From positions 1 through 28,506 of IMG/VR virus record IMGVR_UViG_3300031963_005004: DNA of 28,506 nucleotides; one strand, 5' to 3'. This DNA is from a virus. Below are positions 15,358 through 23,102 of this stretch, in pieces. The first letter of the stretch is position 1, and each line of letters begins with the position of its first letter. The notes below the pieces were generated by a model. That model ran no database searches and was not told the DNA's origin. It saw only the letters and a program-made list of their open reading frames with translations. The position numbers and the translations under genes are program-made.

Positions 15358-16314
15358 TTAGATGGTGGACTTAGAGATAACAGACACTAAGCACTCAGGG
15401 CGATATAGCTTGAGGCCAAAGCGTGCGTTCATCACATACTCGTCACGGCGTAGGTCTTTGTTACGCTCGTATTCAACACGAGGCATTTGACGATAAGCAC
15501 CAACGAAAGGAGTTAGATCACCACCAACAGACATAAAGATGTTAGTCACAGGGGATGCTGGAGTAGAAACACCACCAATAGCTGTGTCAGTAGGGGTAGC
15601 TAGGAAGTTAGAAACATAAACGTCAAAGCCGAAAATGTTCTTAACGAAACGCATACCAGTAACTTCGTTCACAAAACCACCGTTAACAATACCACCGAAT
15701 TGTGGGTTGTTAATGAAAGCTTGTGCACCAACCAATTGGTTGAACACATACTCTTGTGATGGGTCAATAATTGCCACACGAGTACCACCAGCTTGTGCTT
15801 TGTCTAGTGCAAACTTAGCCTTAGCAAAGTCATCTAGAGATAGCACAGTGTTAGTAGAACCAGAAGCAATAAAGCGGTGTGAAGCACCGTTAATGCTGTT
15901 AGCATCGTTTAGAGTTTGTGTGTTAGCTAGAGAGAAAACAGAAGTTTCCAAGTTCTCGTCTAGAGCACGGCGCATCTTGGTAGGGAACATACCAATGAGT
16001 TGCTGAGCGTAGTAGCTATCTTGCTTAGCCTTGTCAGTGATGTAAGTTGCAGATTCAACGTAACGATCAATGGTAAAGTTGAATTCACCAGTGTCCATTG
16101 CGTCATACACAACAGGGGTTAGTTCAGCAGTCTCTCGCATTGGGAGTTCACCAACGGAAGGGATTGTGAATTGGTTGCCATCAGGGAAACCGTTTAGCAT
16201 ACGCACGTAGCGTGTGCCCATGAGTTGTTCTTGTAGAACGTCTTTTAGTTCAGCAGACCAAAGTTCTGCACGAACGAGGTTTTCATTAACCTTTGCGTAA
16301 TCAACACCAGCCAT
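15358..16314 (-). CDS. Major capsid protein
   Basis: A 318-residue protein, similar to T7 gp10A (345), directly after the scaffold gene and before decoration genes. Its features fit an HK97-fold capsid: an N-terminal arm with helix (VNENLVRAELWSAELKDVLQ), an E-loop-like segment (IPSVGELPMRETAEL), a long middle helix region (YITDKAKQDSYYAQQLIGMF), and late P-domain strands with VEYERNKDLRRDEYVMNARF. No frameshifted extension is evident. GGAG lies about 7 nt upstream of the ATG. The codon usage seems slightly more GC-rich than neighbours, as expected for a very highly expressed gene. Confidence 0.88.
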   Translation of the reverse strand: MAGVDYAKVNENLVRAELWSAELKDVLQEQLMGTRYVRMLNGFPDGNQFTIPSVGELPMRETAELTPVVYDAMDTGEFNFTIDRYVESATYITDKAKQDSYYAQQLIGMFPTKMRRALDENLETSVFSLANTQTLNDANSINGASHRFIASGSTNTVLSLDDFAKAKFALDKAQAGGTRVAIIDPSQEYVFNQLVGAQAFINNPQFGGIVNGGFVNEVTGMRFVKNIFGFDVYVSNFLATPTDTAIGGVSTPASPVTNIFMSVGGDLTPFVGAYRQMPRVEYERNKDLRRDEYVMNARFGLKLYRPECLVSVISKSTI

Positions 16315-16324
16315 TTAATTCTCC

Positions 16325-17059
16325 TTATTGACCAAAATATAAGGTCGGGTTTTTAGAAACAGTTTGTTGTAACTTATATTGAAACTCTTGTGACCAGTAA
16401 GTGTTAGGATCATCTTTACGGACTTTAGTAGCCCATTCTTTTGTTCCTTCTATCTTACTACGATCACCGCCATTTGAAGTTACGGAAGTGGTATTTACTG
16501 AATTGTTATCAAAGTTATTTGCTGGAAGGAATGACCCACCACCGAACAAAGATACAAACTCAGTCGGATCAGTCGCAGCTAGTTCCATAAGGATACGGGC
16601 TTTATCAGGAGTTGAAGCTTTATGCTTAAACATCTGTTCTGCTTTATCACCAAACTTCTCTTTCATAAGAGCATCAGCTTTAAGCAAATTGCCTGTCTTA
16701 GTATCTTGCTGTTTACGACCCTCTAACGTCTTCTCTACAAGCTGTTGCACAACATCAGGGGTTAGACCCTGTACAGGAGGATTGTCGGCCTCTGGTGCAC
16801 CACTTTGCTTTGACATACGTTCCAAAACTTCATCAATAGTTTTAGCTGAAGCAGCTTGCTCACGTAGTTTACGATTTTCCTCTTTTAAGGTTTCAATAAA
16901 CTGGTCAGCGTTATTATAAGCTTTAGCTAACTCGTCTGGAGTTTTGTATTTTTGCGTTTCACCCACAAGTGCAGTGAAAAGCGATCCATCAGTTGTCGCT
17001 GCTGGTTGGTTAGTGGAAGAATTGTCTGTCTCACCACTAAAAATTGTTGCATTGGTCAT
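16325..17059 (-). CDS. Capsid scaffolding (assembly) protein
   Basis: A 244-residue acidic, helical protein encoded just before the major capsid gene. Key segments are an N-terminal disordered Asn/Thr-rich part, a coiled coil around residues 40-85 (DQFIETLKEENRKLREQAAS), a Pro-rich linker, a second helical region (VVQQLVEKTLEGRKQQDTKT), and a C-terminal basic and aromatic tail (YWSQEFQYKLQQTVSKNPTL) that probably contacts capsid. It is shorter than T7 gp9 (307). The ATG is preceded by GGAG with 8 nt spacing. It should guide procapsid formation and then leave. The call rests on position and composition. Confidence 0.75.
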   Translation of the reverse strand: MTNATIFSGETDNSSTNQPAATTDGSLFTALVGETQKYKTPDELAKAYNNADQFIETLKEENRKLREQAASAKTIDEVLERMSKQSGAPEADNPPVQGLTPDVVQQLVEKTLEGRKQQDTKTGNLLKADALMKEKFGDKAEQMFKHKASTPDKARILMELAATDPTEFVSLFGGGSFLPANNFDNNSVNTTSVTSNGGDRSKIEGTKEWATKVRKDDPNTYWSQEFQYKLQQTVSKNPTLYFGQ

Positions 17060-17081
17060 GCGAAGTTCTCCTAAAAATTGG

Positions 17082-17099
17082 TAGCCTTAGAGTAGGCTA
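17082..17099 (-). terminator. Small hairpin before the scaffold gene
   Basis: TAGCCT (17082-17087) pairs with AGGCTA (17094-17099) around a six-base loop. On the minus strand it is followed by ACCAATTTTTAGG, so it could be a weak terminator after the 83-aa gene or an mRNA end-protection hairpin. Too short to be sure. Confidence 0.4.
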
Positions 17100-17110
17100 A
17101 TTAAAAAATG

Positions 17111-17362
17111 TCACCTTTTAGCTGTATCTGGTAACATTGACATGATAAACTCATATGCTTTAATTTGTCCTAAGTTGTACGCTAGTTTAGCATAATGGTT
17201 AGGACAATCAAAGTCATCTTTTTTAATATTACTAATATCTTCTTTTAAAGATAATAGTGTTTTATATAAAGCTTCTAATGTATAACTACTATTATTCCAA
17301 GCTTTAATAAACTCTTCATTACTACTATCTTTAGGTTTATTATTTAATAATACTTTATTCAT
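17111..17362 (-). CDS. AT-rich small hypothetical protein (83 aa) between portal and scaffold
   Basis: An 83-residue Lys/Asn/Leu-rich helical protein (MNKVLLNNKPKDSSNEEFIK, then YTLEALYKTLLSLKEDISNI and YAKLAYNLGQIKAYEFIMSM). The family is not recognised. AAGGA sits 7 nt before the ATG. The gene and its 43-bp upstream spacer are visibly more AT-rich than the portal and scaffold genes, and a small hairpin follows it. This is the profile of an inserted 'moron' cassette with its own expression signals. A virion role is possible given its place but unsupported. Confidence 0.65.
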   Translation of the reverse strand: MNKVLLNNKPKDSSNEEFIKAWNNSSYTLEALYKTLLSLKEDISNIKKDDFDCPNHYAKLAYNLGQIKAYEFIMSMLPDTAKR

Positions 17363-17405
17363 TATATATTCCTTATATTAGTTTATATATAATATACTAC
17401 CACAA
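17363..17405 (-). promoter_or_regulatory. AT-rich spacer, possible internal late promoter
   Basis: This 43-bp gap after the portal stop is almost entirely A/T on the minus strand (GTAGTATATTATATATAAAC, then TAATATAAGGAATATATA before the ATG). It contains TATATT and TATATA hexamers that could serve as a -10 element, but no convincing -35. It might provide a separate promoter for the 83-aa gene and the scaffold/capsid genes. Confidence 0.3.
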
Positions 17406-19163
17406 TTACTGAGGCATGTCAACATCTGGCCCTTCAGGGCTAATTGTGGCCTCAGTTTGAATGTCTTCAGATACCTGATTCATTAGTCGTTGTGTTTCAG
17501 CTTGTTCAAAAATCATAGCATTGTCTTGAACAATACGATAGTTCTGCCAACCTAAATTCTCTTCCAAAGCTTTAGCAATAGCTTTACCACTGATATGAGC
17601 AGCCACAGTTGGCATAGCTTGTACAGCAGCCATAGTTTGTGACAATTCTTGAATGAATCTTGCTTGTTCACCATAATGACGAGCACCTAAAGGATAGATT
17701 TTACCAGCAGCCATTAGGTCATCTTTTGTAACGTCTACAAAGGATTCAGTACCATAATCTTCGTCAATTGAACGAATACGCTCAACACCTTCAAAGTTAC
17801 GTACAGCTTCAGCTAACATGCCGTTTAGTAGAGGTTCTAGGATGTTTCGTTCAAACCAACTCACCTTGCTTTGAAAAATACGTCCAGCAGCGTTCTCTAA
17901 GCTTTGTACTTCGTACTTTGTCTTCTCACCGGGGGTACGGATACCCATAGCCTGTTTAGGCGCTCCTGCAAGCTCTTCCATACGGTTCATAAGCTCATTA
18001 ATCTGCATGTCAGCCTGTAATGCTGTAGCATCAGGACGTAAGAAAGTTAAACTACCTTCGTCACCAACGAACACAGTGGCTCCGGGTTCGTATTCAAACT
18101 CTTCCACAGTGTTACCACCGACCACCATAACAGGGTAGGCAATGAGGTCAAATACGTCTGCCTTCAAGTTTTCCAAATGGTCAATTCGGTATTGCATACC
18201 AACCAACTGGTCTAGTGGCCCTTGTGCCCAAAGGTTATCTGTACGTAATCTCCAACCACAATGGAACATGGGTTTGCTACCTGTCCACATTGGATTAGGT
18301 TGTTTACGTAAAATCCACTTACGATCAATAACTGTAATTAACTGGTTGCGTAAAAGCAGCTTCTTTTCAGGATCATAAATGTCTCCCCAAAACTCTAGCA
18401 ACTCAACCATGTCACTTTCTAGGTATTCGTCAGCACTACCAAAGCCATCAATAGCCATGTTCAATTCTTTCTTGAACTCTGGATCATCACGATAGTTTTG
18501 ACGGAACTGTAAAGCTTTGTTTAACACTTCTTTGCTGTAGTTTAGTGCTGGCTTAGTCTCAATGTCAGTCATCAAGTCGCCTAGTGATTTAAGCATACGG
18601 CGCACTACAGGGGTCTTATCAAAGGTTTCAGCCAACGGATTAAACACAATGTCTGTAGGATTAATGCGATAGGCTTTAGGGCCAATGTAGCGACTAACTA
18701 CATTACCTGTAGCGTCACTAATAACATCACGTATATAATCATATGTGACAACTACGTTACCAAAATCAATGTAGTCGTAAACTAGTTGAGAAACAAGAAG
18801 TTGAAAGTTAGAAGCTTTTAGCTTCTGTTTCATGTAGTTAGTAATGGCATAACGCTTTTTAGTTAACTCTTCACTTTTATCAGTGGCTTCCCAAAAAAAC
18901 CAAGTCTCAGATGGGAACAACGCAGCCATGTAGTTGGCATGTAAGTTGTCCCTAATCTGAGTTAGTTTAGGAGTTACTGTAGAGTTTTTCCAAGGGAGTT
19001 TACTATTACTAGTTTTACGTGTATCAGTGGCAAACAAGTAGTTACGTAACTCTTGTTGGTCTGATTTCCATACCGAACGGTTAGTGTCCCACTTAACCCA
19101 CATATCAGCAATTTTATTTGCTAGGCTATCGTTATCAAAACTTACTTGTACGTTTTCGTTCAT
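17406..19163 (-). CDS. Portal (head-tail connector) protein
   Basis: A 585-residue protein downstream of the large terminase gene, slightly longer than T7 gp8 (536). The N-terminal part (LANKIADMWVKWDTNRSVWK, then NLHANYMAALFPSETWFFWE) and central part (LENLKADVFDLIAYPVMVVG; QAMGIRTPGEKTKYEVQSLE) match podophage portals. The latter region includes the T-x-G-E-K-T-K-Y-E motif preceding the crown helices. The C-terminus is Gln/Glu-rich. Twelve copies form the ring through which DNA is packed and ejected. GAGGA lies about 4 nt before the ATG. High confidence from motif recall and synteny. Confidence 0.88.
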   Translation of the reverse strand: MNENVQVSFDNDSLANKIADMWVKWDTNRSVWKSDQQELRNYLFATDTRKTSNSKLPWKNSTVTPKLTQIRDNLHANYMAALFPSETWFFWEATDKSEELTKKRYAITNYMKQKLKASNFQLLVSQLVYDYIDFGNVVVTYDYIRDVISDATGNVVSRYIGPKAYRINPTDIVFNPLAETFDKTPVVRRMLKSLGDLMTDIETKPALNYSKEVLNKALQFRQNYRDDPEFKKELNMAIDGFGSADEYLESDMVELLEFWGDIYDPEKKLLLRNQLITVIDRKWILRKQPNPMWTGSKPMFHCGWRLRTDNLWAQGPLDQLVGMQYRIDHLENLKADVFDLIAYPVMVVGGNTVEEFEYEPGATVFVGDEGSLTFLRPDATALQADMQINELMNRMEELAGAPKQAMGIRTPGEKTKYEVQSLENAAGRIFQSKVSWFERNILEPLLNGMLAEAVRNFEGVERIRSIDEDYGTESFVDVTKDDLMAAGKIYPLGARHYGEQARFIQELSQTMAAVQAMPTVAAHISGKAIAKALEENLGWQNYRIVQDNAMIFEQAETQRLMNQVSEDIQTEATISPEGPDVDMPQ

Positions 19164-19172
19164 ATTGTCCTC

Positions 19173-20696
19173 TTAGTAGGCTACGCCACCAAATTTAGAA
19201 TTAAATGCAATGATGTTTGATTTCTTACCCCATGACCTGCTAGATACTGGGGATTTACAAATCTCAACACAAGCCGCTAAAGCATCTTTAACGTCATCAT
19301 GCTCAGGGTTATTCATAATGAGTTCTTCTTCTAGCACTTGGCAGTTACCGCCTTTGTAGTGCCAGATTTGATTGTTGGTATAACGGGGTTCTAAGATAGA
19401 AGCAATGCGCTCTGCTTTGTTCATAGTCTTAGGGGGGTTATACTCATCAATGGTAAACACAATGTTTTGACTACGCATGTAGTCACGGAACTGGCTTACA
19501 ATGAGTCGCTGTGCAGCTACAATCTCACAACGCATCTTTTTAAATCGCCACTTCCTAAACACTGATTCAGCCCTATCGTACATAACAGAAATCTTGTTTG
19601 TTTTAAATCTGTCAATATCAAGGACATAATAGTTATTATCTTCGTCTACACCTACCACAGCAATAACAGTATAGTCTGAGTTGTTACTGACTGTGTAAGC
19701 AAAGTCCATAGCTGCATACACATGGAGAAGCTTATCACCAAAGTACCAAGCACCGCTAAAGTTTTCAATCTTATCCCTTTCATAGTAGTTAAACCTACTA
19801 CGGTCAATAAGCTGTGTTTCCACAGCATTAGGGTTATTGTAGTATTGGGCATAAAACTGAGTAATATCCAAATACTTTGCTTTTTTACGGGCTAATTCTT
19901 TTTGGTCAAAACCAAAAGTCTTACCATCTGTACGCCGTTGTTTAGGCCATAGGAATTCACCATTAGTCTCGACAACACGTTCGAATGTTTCGTACACTTC
20001 CAACTCGACTTCTTCGTCCTTATCCTCATCATAGTAGGACTCATTCATTTCCATCATATCTTTGTACAAGTCACCGGGATGGTAACGTGTACCTACAGCC
20101 CACTCTTTAGCACCAGTAGATTCAATGGAGGATAATTGTGAATAGAATGCCCTTACTTGGTCACGTCCAATTTGAGAATAGGCATTATCAGGGACTACTA
20201 CGTCATCTAACACAGCAACAGAACAATGCAACCCTGTTACGTTAGCTGTAATACCTGCTGCTTTAATAGTTGCATCACGAATACCCTCTGCTCTACGCTT
20301 AGGGTGGTCAACACTAATCTCATCCGCAGCCCAACGCTCTCGTTTACCTTCCATTTCATTAACCATCTCAGGCCAATAGAAACGGTAAATATCAGATAAT
20401 AGAATGTCTTTAACAGCTTTTAATTGTTTTTCAGCCAAGTTAGCTGTAGCAGATACATATAACACTGTAGCTTCAGGATGCTTAGTAATGTGGTGTGCCA
20501 CACGATAGGCAATCATTGCACTCTTTTGGTGGTCACGAGGAAGCAACACAAGTTGGTTATCCTTAGCATCTTGACGTTGCCACCAAGCACACAACTCCTC
20601 ATGCACTGAACCCAACACACGATGGGGTGCAACAAGACGAATAAATGTAAGCAAGTCAGCTTCTGCCGCTTGCTTTACTAGTTCTTTTTCAGTCAT
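19173..20696 (-). CDS. terL: Terminase large subunit
   Basis: Two starts are possible: ATG 20702, or ATG 20696, which forms a TAATG junction with the preceding stop and is preferred. The protein is 507 residues. The ATPase part has a Walker A-like motif LPRDHQKS at about 52-59, a Walker B VAVLDD at about 160-165, and a GTRYH coupling motif near 200. The C-terminal nuclease part begins around AAMDFAYT (first acidic residue about 325), with LDIDRF as the next strand and VKDAL near the end as the last acidic site. It packs DNA into the procapsid and cuts it. T7 gp19 is 586. Strong assignment. Confidence 0.93.
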   Translation of the reverse strand: MTEKELVKQAAEADLLTFIRLVAPHRVLGSVHEELCAWWQRQDAKDNQLVLLPRDHQKSAMIAYRVAHHITKHPEATVLYVSATANLAEKQLKAVKDILLSDIYRFYWPEMVNEMEGKRERWAADEISVDHPKRRAEGIRDATIKAAGITANVTGLHCSVAVLDDVVVPDNAYSQIGRDQVRAFYSQLSSIESTGAKEWAVGTRYHPGDLYKDMMEMNESYYDEDKDEEVELEVYETFERVVETNGEFLWPKQRRTDGKTFGFDQKELARKKAKYLDITQFYAQYYNNPNAVETQLIDRSRFNYYERDKIENFSGAWYFGDKLLHVYAAMDFAYTVSNNSDYTVIAVVGVDEDNNYYVLDIDRFKTNKISVMYDRAESVFRKWRFKKMRCEIVAAQRLIVSQFRDYMRSQNIVFTIDEYNPPKTMNKAERIASILEPRYTNNQIWHYKGGNCQVLEEELIMNNPEHDDVKDALAACVEICKSPVSSRSWGKKSNIIAFNSKFGGVAY

Positions 20697-20956
20697 TACC
20701 ATTTAACTTTATCTGCCCAATATGCAGCACTCATCTTGCCTTTGGCAATGTTACTAGCATGTCGTGCTTTAAAACTTTTTTGTCGTGCTGTAGGTTGTTT
20801 ATCACCAGTCACACCTTGTTGACCAAAACGAATAGTTTTTACTTTGTCGCCTTCTTTAGCAACTACTACGTGTGATTTAGTAGCATGACTAGGTGTGCGT
20901 TTAGGTTTATTAAAACCAGATACACCAGCACGTTCTAATCTTGGGTCTTTAGCCAT
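20696..20956 (-). CDS. Small basic conserved phage protein (DUF6321-like)
   Basis: An 86-residue strongly basic protein starting MAKDPRLERAGVSGFNKPKR, then SHVVVAKEGDKVKTIRFGQQ, and ending NIAKGKMSAAYWADKVKW. I recall this pattern as a small family common in aquatic podophages and myophages (DUF6321, from memory). The function is not known to me; the basic beta-hairpin core and the aromatic C-terminus suggest binding to nucleic acid. AAGGA lies about 6 nt before the ATG. It overlaps the terminase large subunit start, so it is late-expressed and translated with the packaging genes. Confidence 0.75.
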   Translation of the reverse strand: MAKDPRLERAGVSGFNKPKRTPSHATKSHVVVAKEGDKVKTIRFGQQGVTGDKQPTARQKSFKARHASNIAKGKMSAAYWADKVKW

Positions 20957-20965
20957 GTATATCCT

Positions 20966-21196
20966 TTAACGATATTTAGATGTTTTAGAAGCAATTTTTT
21001 TAGGTTGTGCTACAAACTGTTTGCCTTTAGCATTTCCTTTAGCTTTAGCTTTATTAGTAGCAGCTTTTTCAGAAGAAGAAAGTGCATCCCAAGCAGCATC
21101 AGGTAAATATCGTTTTTTACCTTTAGATGGTTTACCATCAGATGTTCGCCACTTTTGTGCTGTCCACTCCTTTAAAGATTGTTGTGGATTTTTCAT
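20966..21196 (-). CDS. Small Lys-rich conserved phage protein (DUF5872-like)
   Basis: A 76-residue protein, MKNPQQSLKEWTAQKWRTSD, then KRYLPDAAWDALSSSEKAAT, ending KKIASKTSKYR. The central YLPDAAW-x-AL-S-x-x-EKAATNKAK block and the basic tail match a recurrent small phage family (DUF5872-like from memory). Highly basic overall. Its ATG overlaps the stop of the preceding 48-aa gene (ATGA). Function unknown; the charge suggests DNA or RNA contact. Confidence 0.7.
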   Translation of the reverse strand: MKNPQQSLKEWTAQKWRTSDGKPSKGKKRYLPDAAWDALSSSEKAATNKAKAKGNAKGKQFVAQPKKIASKTSKYR

Positions 21197-21339
21197 TTCT
21201 TTTTCTTAGGCGGTGTATGGCTAAGTTTTTGACTCTTTTCAGAGTGTTTTGCTCCAGTATGTAACTGGCTGCCCATCTTATGAATTGGGCCTTTATATTC
21301 TTTGCCACTTGGTAAATAGTGTTTAGCAGTTTTACTCAT
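21193..21339 (-). CDS. Small basic hypothetical protein (48 aa)
   Basis: A 48-residue frame with ATGA junctions at both ends: its start overlaps the 59-aa gene stop (21336-21338) and its stop overlaps the 76-aa gene start. The protein begins MSKTAKHYLPSGKEYKGPIH and ends with a Lys run (PPKKKK). It is His/Lys/Ser-rich without a hydrophobic core, so it may be disordered until bound. Not recognised beyond being typical of this cassette. Confidence 0.7.
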   Translation of the reverse strand: MSKTAKHYLPSGKEYKGPIHKMGSQLHTGAKHSEKSQKLSHTPPKKKK

Positions 21340-21515
21340 GATTTATACCCTCCACCTTTAGCTTTGTATTCTTTAGCTAACAACTGTGCTTTACGTGCTG
21401 ACCACTCACCGGGATCACCACCTTTAGTGCCAGCTTTAATTTTTTTAAACAACTCTTTACGCATAGTTGGTTTTGTATAAACATTAGCAGAATTAACTTT
21501 TGATTTGGGTTTCAT
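21336..21515 (-). CDS. Small basic conserved phage protein (59 aa)
   Basis: A 59-residue frame linked by ATGA junctions to the HNH-like gene before it and the 48-aa gene after it. The sequence has the segments YTKPTMRKELFKKIKAGTKG and PGEWSARKAQLLAKEYKAKG followed by GGYKS. I recall this pattern (TKP-x-x-R...GGxPGxWSARKAQLLA-x-EY...GGGY) from many marine podophages and myophages, always as an unannotated small protein. Basic and probably two helices. Function unknown. Confidence 0.75.
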   Translation of the reverse strand: MKPKSKVNSANVYTKPTMRKELFKKIKAGTKGGDPGEWSARKAQLLAKEYKAKGGGYKS

Positions 21516-21781
21516 TTCATTGTTCCATTCTTCTTACGGGCAAAACTACGATTAGCACTCTTACTAGTAACACGTAAATTACCACGACTAGCACTGCCAC
21601 CTTTACTTAGTGGCTTTTTGTGGTCTACATCTTTACCGTCACCTTTGCTAACCTTACCTTCACGCTCCAACATACGGCGTGCACCATTACGTTTAGCCCG
21701 ATCTTTTTTTACATCCTCTTTACCATCATACTTTTCGTATTGTTTTTTATAATCACGTTTACCGTTGGTCATAAATGGCAT
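21512..21781 (-). CDS. HNH-endonuclease-like small protein
   Basis: An 89-residue basic protein. The C-terminal half carries the core of an HNH fold: DVDHKKPLSKGG at 51-62 (D53-H54 would be the first metal/catalytic pair), GNLRV with N68, and KSANRSF with N77. The classic third His and the Cys zinc pairs are missing, so it belongs to a reduced form of the family seen near phage packaging genes. HNH proteins next to terminases often assist DNA cleavage during packaging. Start: ATG 21781 forms a TAATG junction with the small terminase gene; ATG 21772 is an alternative. Confidence 0.65.
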   Translation of the reverse strand: MPFMTNGKRDYKKQYEKYDGKEDVKKDRAKRNGARRMLEREGKVSKGDGKDVDHKKPLSKGGSASRGNLRVTSKSANRSFARKKNGTMK

Positions 21782-22260
21782 TATCGTTTACCTCCAATTA
21801 CAATTCCTAAACGAGCCATATCACCTGCAATACGACTAGGGATAGGGGGTAGTTCTACCTCTTCCTTTTTAGGCCTTCCTACGGGCTTTTTAACGGCTTC
21901 TGAGGCATATCCTTTATCAGCCAACCACTTAGCAGCAGCAGTGCCTCCCGGTTGTTTAGCATGACTCTTCATTTGATTAATTGCTTCTGAACGCAACTTT
22001 ACTTCTAGTTCGGCTTGCCACTTATCTACATGTGGTTTAATTAAAGCATGGTTACGTACTTCAAGCCAGTGTTCCCAATCCCCAAGCAATAGTTGTGCAG
22101 GTTGGTATTCTGAAGGATCACGACAATCAAGAAATACATCTTTCCATTCTTGTAATGTATATACAGGTTTAAACTTAACATCAGGACGAGCAAACTCTTT
22201 AAAGAGTTGTAATATTACTCGCTTGCCGCTGCCATCAAGGAACTTGGTTCGGTCAACCAT
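21781..22260 (-). CDS. Terminase small subunit (putative) with AT-hook-like motif
   Basis: A 159-residue protein. The middle region, QLLLGDWEHWLEVRNHALIK then KWQAELEVKLRSEAINQMKS, followed by AAAKWLADKGY, matches helical podophage small terminase/DNA-packaging proteins, and the location four small genes before the large subunit fits. Residues 124-132 (KKPVGRPKK) form an AT-hook-like GRP motif, suggesting minor-groove binding to AT-rich DNA. It would recognise the packaging site and recruit the large subunit. GGAG 6 nt upstream supports ATG 22260. The family assignment is by position and recalled similarity. Confidence 0.65.
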   Translation of the reverse strand: MVDRTKFLDGSGKRVILQLFKEFARPDVKFKPVYTLQEWKDVFLDCRDPSEYQPAQLLLGDWEHWLEVRNHALIKPHVDKWQAELEVKLRSEAINQMKSHAKQPGGTAAAKWLADKGYASEAVKKPVGRPKKEEVELPPIPSRIAGDMARLGIVIGGKR

Positions 22261-22481
22261 TCGATACTCCTAATCATTTGTTTAGGTATTTGATTACGTC
22301 TAGCTATTTCACCATTACTAGTAACTGCTTGCGTAAGAATAATACCTTCGGGGCCATCATAAACAACCCACCCTACTTGCTTACATAACACTGGCACATA
22401 CACAAATCCTTCGTCTTGAAATGTCCATGCAGTTACATCTAATTCAGATGCATCTTCCCAAATTATGTAAGCGAGCTTCAT
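22215..22481 (-). CDS. Conserved hypothetical phage protein (88 aa)
   Basis: An 88-residue protein with a beta-rich core: MKLAYIIWEDASELDVTAWT, then FVYVPVLCKQVGWVVYDGPE followed by GIILTQAV, then IPKQMIRSIEWLTE. The pattern of short strands resembles a small barrel, and I recall similar unannotated proteins just before podophage small terminases. It overlaps the small terminase gene by 46 bp and its ATG overlaps the stop of the preceding 55-aa gene (ATGA). Function unknown. Confidence 0.65.
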   Translation of the reverse strand: MKLAYIIWEDASELDVTAWTFQDEGFVYVPVLCKQVGWVVYDGPEGIILTQAVTSNGEIARRNQIPKQMIRSIEWLTEPSSLMAAASE

Positions 22482-22645
22482 TTTTTAGCTTTATTTTTAG
22501 CAGTTCGTTCGCCTCGTTTTGGCAGACTTTTACCTGCTTTAGACATAGCAATTGCTACAGCTTGCTTTTGACTTTTACCACTATCCATTTCTTTTTTAAT
22601 GTTTTTAGAAATAGCTGATTTACTTTTACCTTCTTTTAATGGCAT
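22478..22645 (-). CDS. Small basic phage protein, DUF6496-like (55 aa)
   Basis: A 55-residue frame with ATG 22645 one base after the endolysin stop and TGA overlapping the next ATG. The segment SKSAISKNIKKEMDSGKSQK, then QAVAIAMSKAGKS, matches the DUF6496 pattern (S-x-x-I-S-x-N-I-K-x-x-M-x-x-G-x-x-QKQAVAIALSKA), a very common small phage and microbial protein of unknown function. AAGGA lies about 9 nt upstream. The Lys-rich tail (RTAKNKAKK) again suggests nucleic-acid contact. Confidence 0.75.
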   Translation of the reverse strand: MPLKEGKSKSAISKNIKKEMDSGKSQKQAVAIAMSKAGKSLPKRGERTAKNKAKK

Positions 22646-22646
22646 T

Positions 22647-23102
22647 TTAGATTCCTTTTAAATAAACTGTTTTACCGTTACGTTTAACGGCGGTTAATAC
22701 TTCTTGTTTTAAATCATCTTTATCATAACTAATATGTACCCAACCACTGTGAGGATCACCCTCAGTGTAAAATTCTAATATTAATTGCGTAAATTTAATA
22801 TTATTTTGGACATATTGCGCTAAAACTTTGTTGTCTAATCCAAGAACTTCAATGTCTGCTGCCATGCCTAATACATGGTCACTAGTAGCACTACCACCTA
22901 TAGCTACATTTAACTGTGCTGAACGATAACCACTAGTTACAGTAATGGGGCCAAACTTATCCCGTATGGGTTGCAGCACGTTAGTAACCAGTTGTTGTAA
23001 ATTTTCAACGACACTAGAGGAAGGAGTATTATTAATGCCACGGCGTATTGCTGTCTCTGATTTAATTAATTCTTCAAGTGTAAAGTTATTGGATAGTTTC
23101 AT
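22647..23102 (-). CDS. Endolysin, M15 family peptidase (D-Ala-D-Ala type)
   Basis: A 151-residue single-domain zinc peptidase. The fold signature is clear: TVTSGYRS at about 54-61, the SDHVLGMAADIE motif at 74-85 giving zinc ligands H76 and D83, and WVHISY at 121-126 giving ligand H123; E110 is a possible catalytic base. M15A enzymes cleave peptide cross-bridges in peptidoglycan. No signal peptide is visible, so release depends on the holin genes directly upstream. The start overlaps the holin stop (ATGA). This is the main lysis enzyme, separate from the virion lysozyme at the other end of the late unit. Confidence 0.88.
   Translation of the reverse strand: MKLSNNFTLEELIKSETAIRRGINNTPSSSVVENLQQLVTNVLQPIRDKFGPITVTSGYRSAQLNVAIGGSATSDHVLGMAADIEVLGLDNKVLAQYVQNNIKFTQLILEFYTEGDPHSGWVHISYDKDDLKQEVLTAVKRNGKTVYLKGI

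Noticed and set aside
16401-16919. Plus-strand 172-aa open frame opposite the scaffold gene
   Set aside because: Shadow of the scaffold gene; Ser/Cys-rich composition with no recognisable domain.
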